In this document: positions 5,714 to 8,229 of the stretch, in pieces
Numbering within the stretch: position 1 is the stretch's first letter
Layout: each line of letters begins with the position of its first letter
Source: Bacillota bacterium
GTDB lineage: Bacteria > Bacillota > Negativicutes > Sporomusales > UBA7701
Assembly (NCBI GenBank): GCA_023415075.1
Contig: JAEZLU010000147.1
Span: forward strand, 1 to 8,229
Reading direction: 5' to 3'
Length of the DNA stretch: 8,229 nt
Position numbers and translations under genes: made by a program
The notes under the pieces: generated by a model
Database searches by the model: none
Told to the model about the DNA's origin: nothing
Seen by the model: the letters and a program-made list of their open reading frames with translations, nothing else

Positions 5714-7105
5714 TCAACGGCCGGAATCGGTACCGCCGACGATGATCGCCGGTATCCGGATGGTCGGCTGGGCATCGGCGACCGGCGCCCCTTGGCCGTC
5801 CTTGCCGCAGGTGCCGATGGAAAACCCGAGGTCGCTGCCCACCATGTCGATCATCCGCAGCACCTCCGGCCCGTTGCCTGTCAGGGTAGCGCCCCGCACG
5901 GCGGACTCCACCGCCCCGTCTTTTATAAGATAACCCTCGGCAACGTCGAACACGAAGTCGCCGTTGACGGTGTTGACCTGGCCGCCGCCCATCTTTTTCA
6001 CCAGCAGGCCGTTTTTGACCGAGCGGATGATGGCGGCCGGATTTTCTTTGCCGGGGGCGATATAGGTGTTGCGCATCCGGGGAATGGGCTTGTGTTCGAA
6101 TGACTCCCGCCGGCCGTTGCCGGTAGGGCCGGCTTTGTCGCGGACGGCGGTGAGATAGTCATACATGAAGCCTTTGAGGATGCCATTTTCGATAAGCACC
6201 GTCTTCTGGGAAGCGAAGCCTTCATCGTCAAAGCGCATGGTTCCGTAGCGGCCGGGCAGTGTGCCGTCATCGACAACCGTTATGCCTTCGCCGGCCACCT
6301 TCTGCCCTTTTTGGCCGGCGTAGACCGACAGGCCTTTCTGGACAAGGTCGGCTTCCAAACCGTGACCGCAGGCTTCATGGACCATGGTACCGCCGGCCTC
6401 GCCGGCCATGACCACCGGCATAAGACCAGCCGGTGCCGGTTTGGCTTCCAGGGCGGTTATTGCCCGCCGGGCGGCTTCCCTGGCCAGATCCCGGCAGGCC
6501 TCGCGACCGGCCAGCTCAAAGCCCCGGGTACCGCCCAGGGATTCGAAGCCGGTCTGGATTTCGCCGCCGGCGGCGGCGACGGCGTTGACCGACAGCCGGG
6601 TGCGAACCCGGCGGTCTTCGGTGAGCCGGCCAAGAGAGTTGGCGATGGTCACGTCCTGGATGACGTCCCCGTAGCTGACCATCACCTGACAGATTCGGCT
6701 GTCAGCTTTACGGGCAGCGGCGTTGGCCGCCTCCACCGCGGCCACTTTTTCGTCGATGGCGACGGCCGACGGCAATACGTCGATATCAAGGTCGACGGTC
6801 GGCCGCACGGCCCGCAGGTCAATGTGGACATCCTTGTCGGCGGCCTGGGCGGCCCGGCTGGCGATATCGGCCACCTGCAGTAGTTCCTCGGCCGTTACCT
6901 TGTTGGTGTAGGCGTATGCGGTGGTGTCGCCGTACACTACCCGGACGCCAGCGCCGGTTTCGGTGCCGGTCTTAATGCGTTCGATTTTATTATCCTCGCA
7001 AGCAATGACGGTACTGGTCCTGTTCTCCAGGTATATGTCGGCGAAATCGCCGCCCCGCCGCATAGCTCTGGCAAGTGTATCGCTGAGTATCCTGCGGTCA
7101 AGCAT
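5714..7105 (-). CDS. tldD: TldD family zinc metalloprotease subunit
   Basis: TldD is the catalytic subunit of the TldD/TldE (PmbA) cytoplasmic protease, which binds unfolded peptides. In known cases it matures modified peptides such as microcin B17 and degrades CcdA. The 463 residues cover the family's full length (E. coli TldD is 481). The catalytic motif is His243-Glu244-Ala-Cys-Gly-His248 in GGTMVHEACGHGLE, the HExxxH zinc site. Cys433 in GTCGKDGQG fits the third zinc ligand. The family blocks TVVDDGT (276-282), DDEG (293-296), ENGILKGFMYD (306-316) and RMRNTYI (343-349) are present. ATG (7105-7103) has GGAGG at 7114-7118, eight bases upstream. It starts 24 bases after the aroB stop, so the two are likely co-transcribed. 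A strong terminator follows directly, so the usual partner pmbA/tldE is not next door downstream. The physiological substrate is unknown here. Confidence 0.93.
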   Translation of the reverse strand: MLDRRILSDTLARAMRRGGDFADIYLENRTSTVIACEDNKIERIKTGTETGAGVRVVYGDTTAYAYTNKVTAEELLQVADIASRAAQAADKDVHIDLRAVRPTVDLDIDVLPSAVAIDEKVAAVEAANAAARKADSRICQVMVSYGDVIQDVTIANSLGRLTEDRRVRTRLSVNAVAAAGGEIQTGFESLGGTRGFELAGREACRDLAREAARRAITALEAKPAPAGLMPVVMAGEAGGTMVHEACGHGLEADLVQKGLSVYAGQKGQKVAGEGITVVDDGTLPGRYGTMRFDDEGFASQKTVLIENGILKGFMYDYLTAVRDKAGPTGNGRRESFEHKPIPRMRNTYIAPGKENPAAIIRSVKNGLLVKKMGGGQVNTVNGDFVFDVAEGYLIKDGAVESAVRGATLTGNGPEVLRMIDMVGSDLGFSIGTCGKDGQGAPVADAQPTIRIPAIIVGGTDSGR

Positions 7106-7129
7106 TATTAAATCCTCCCTGCTTTGAGT

Positions 7130-8224
7130 TTAGCCTTCGCCGGCAGTGATGTCTGCGAGCAGGCGGCGGACTTCCTTTTCGGGTACGTCGTCGCAGATAA
7201 TCACCCGGCCGATTTTCTCCACAAGCACCCAGTTAACCTTGCCGCCGAAACTTTTTTTGTCGCGGGCCAGATAGGCAAGGAGATCGTCCGGGCGGCAGCC
7301 GGTGGCGGTCACCGGCAGGCCCAGTTGTCTGAGCAGGTCGGCGATGGCGATAACTGTGGCATCGTCACACAAGCCCAGGCGGCGACTGAGGGTAGCGGCG
7401 GCGTGCATGCCGATGGCGACGGCCTCGCCGTGGCGGTAGCGGGCAAAACCGGCGGCGGCTTCCACGGCATGGCCGACGGTGTGGCCAAAGTTCAGAATCA
7501 TCCTGAGGCCGGTGTCCCTTTCGTCCTGTTCGACGACCCGGGCCTTGAGGTCGCAAGAACGGCCGACAATCTCGGCCAGCACCCCGCTGTCGCCGGCCAG
7601 GACGGCGGCAGGGCGGTCGGCGAGAAAAGTAAAAAAGTCAGCGTCGGCAATAACGCCGTATTTGACCACTTCCGCCAGGCCGGCAACAAGTTCGCGGACC
7701 GGCAGAGTCGTCAGAACGGCCGTATCGGCCACGACCAGACAAGGCTGGTAAAAGGCGCCGATGAGGTTTTTGCCAAGGGTGTGGTTGACGGCGACCTTGC
7801 CGCCGACGCTGGAGTCGACCTGGGCCAGCAGGGTCGTCGGCAGTTGCACGAAGGGCACGCCTCGCTGGTAGGTGGCGGCCACGAAGCCCGCCAGATCCCC
7901 CACCACCCCGCCGCCGAGGGCGACGACAGGCGAGCGCCGGTCAAGCCGGCCGGCGATGGCGGCGCTGTAAAGCTGTTCGGCGGTGGCGAGCGCTTTGGCC
8001 GCCTCGCCGGGGGCGACGGCGACGAATTCGGCAGTGATGCCGGCACGGCCGAGGGCGGCGGTCACCTGCGCCCCGTAGTGGGGAGCAACGTTGGCGTCAG
8101 TCACCACCAGGGCCCGGTCGCTGAAACCGAGCTGACTGAGAAAGCGACCGGTCTCCGGTAGGATCCCGCTGCCGATGTGGATGGTGTAGCTGCCGGCCGG
8201 CAGCTTGACTTTCACTTCTTCCAT
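7130..8224 (-). CDS. aroB: 3-Dehydroquinate synthase
   Basis: AroB converts DAHP to 3-dehydroquinate, the second step of the shikimate pathway to aromatic amino acids, in the cytoplasm with NAD and a divalent metal. The 364 residues match the family length. The NAD-binding and active-site block reads ALGGGVVGDLAGFVAATYQRG (102-122), followed by LPTTLLAQVDSSVGGKVAVNH (128-148) and KNLIGAFYQP (152-161). Metal ligands are all visible: Glu185 in AGLAEVVKYG, His248 in NFGHTVGHA and His265 in RHGEAVAIGM. The late DKKS (322-325) is also conserved. ATG is at 8224-8222; only five bases upstream remain in the window, so the ribosome binding site and promoter cannot be seen. The gene is intact and heads the visible part of a unit with tldD, 24 bases downstream. 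Other aro genes may precede it outside the window. Confidence 0.97.
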   Translation of the reverse strand: MEEVKVKLPAGSYTIHIGSGILPETGRFLSQLGFSDRALVVTDANVAPHYGAQVTAALGRAGITAEFVAVAPGEAAKALATAEQLYSAAIAGRLDRRSPVVALGGGVVGDLAGFVAATYQRGVPFVQLPTTLLAQVDSSVGGKVAVNHTLGKNLIGAFYQPCLVVADTAVLTTLPVRELVAGLAEVVKYGVIADADFFTFLADRPAAVLAGDSGVLAEIVGRSCDLKARVVEQDERDTGLRMILNFGHTVGHAVEAAAGFARYRHGEAVAIGMHAAATLSRRLGLCDDATVIAIADLLRQLGLPVTATGCRPDDLLAYLARDKKSFGGKVNWVLVEKIGRVIICDDVPEKEVRRLLADITAGEG

Positions 8225-8229
8225 AGCAA

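Noticed and set aside
7124..8161. Plus-strand open frame of 345 codons opposite aroB
   Set aside because: It is the antisense shadow of an intact aroB with all catalytic residues; the translation is low-complexity and unfamiliar.

Overview
All recognisable genes lie on the minus strand, so the window reads from right (high coordinates) to left. There are three transcription units. Unit 1 is aroB followed by tldD (8224 to 5714), closed by a very clear intrinsic terminator at 5624-5657. Unit 2 is a two-gene RND export system, a periplasmic adaptor and its inner-membrane pump (5530 to 1280), closed by a hairpin at 1247-1274. Unit 3 is a small two-cluster ferredoxin followed by the first 234 codons of dsrA, the alpha subunit of dissimilatory sulfite reductase. 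Unit 3 runs off the left edge of the window.

The organism is most likely an anaerobic, sulfite-respiring bacterium with two membranes. DsrA indicates dissimilatory sulfur metabolism, and the RND pump with its adaptor indicates an outer membrane. The strong GGAGG-type ribosome binding sites and the use of GTG and TTG starts suggest a Firmicute. Together these point to a diderm Firmicute such as the Negativicutes (Sporomusaceae-like). This assignment is inference; a deltaproteobacterial or other diderm sulfite reducer cannot be excluded from this window alone.

The sulfite reductase end is the most interesting part. A good sigma-70-type promoter (1118-1145) sits about 205 bases ahead of the ferredoxin start. 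The predicted leader of nearly 200 nucleotides carries three inverted repeats and a U7 run, so post-initiation control is possible. The ferredoxin sits immediately before dsrA and could deliver electrons to the reductase. In DsrA, the four cysteines expected to hold the siroheme-coupled [4Fe-4S] cluster are present, with an unusual CANDC where CPNDC is common.

The adaptor and pump should form a proton-driven tripartite exporter with an outer-membrane channel encoded elsewhere. Two overlapping palindromes in front of the adaptor gene could be a repressor site. aroB is an intact shikimate-pathway gene. tldD is an intact zinc metalloprotease subunit whose usual partner pmbA/tldE is not in the window. 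No mobile element, CRISPR array, tRNA or rRNA was seen.
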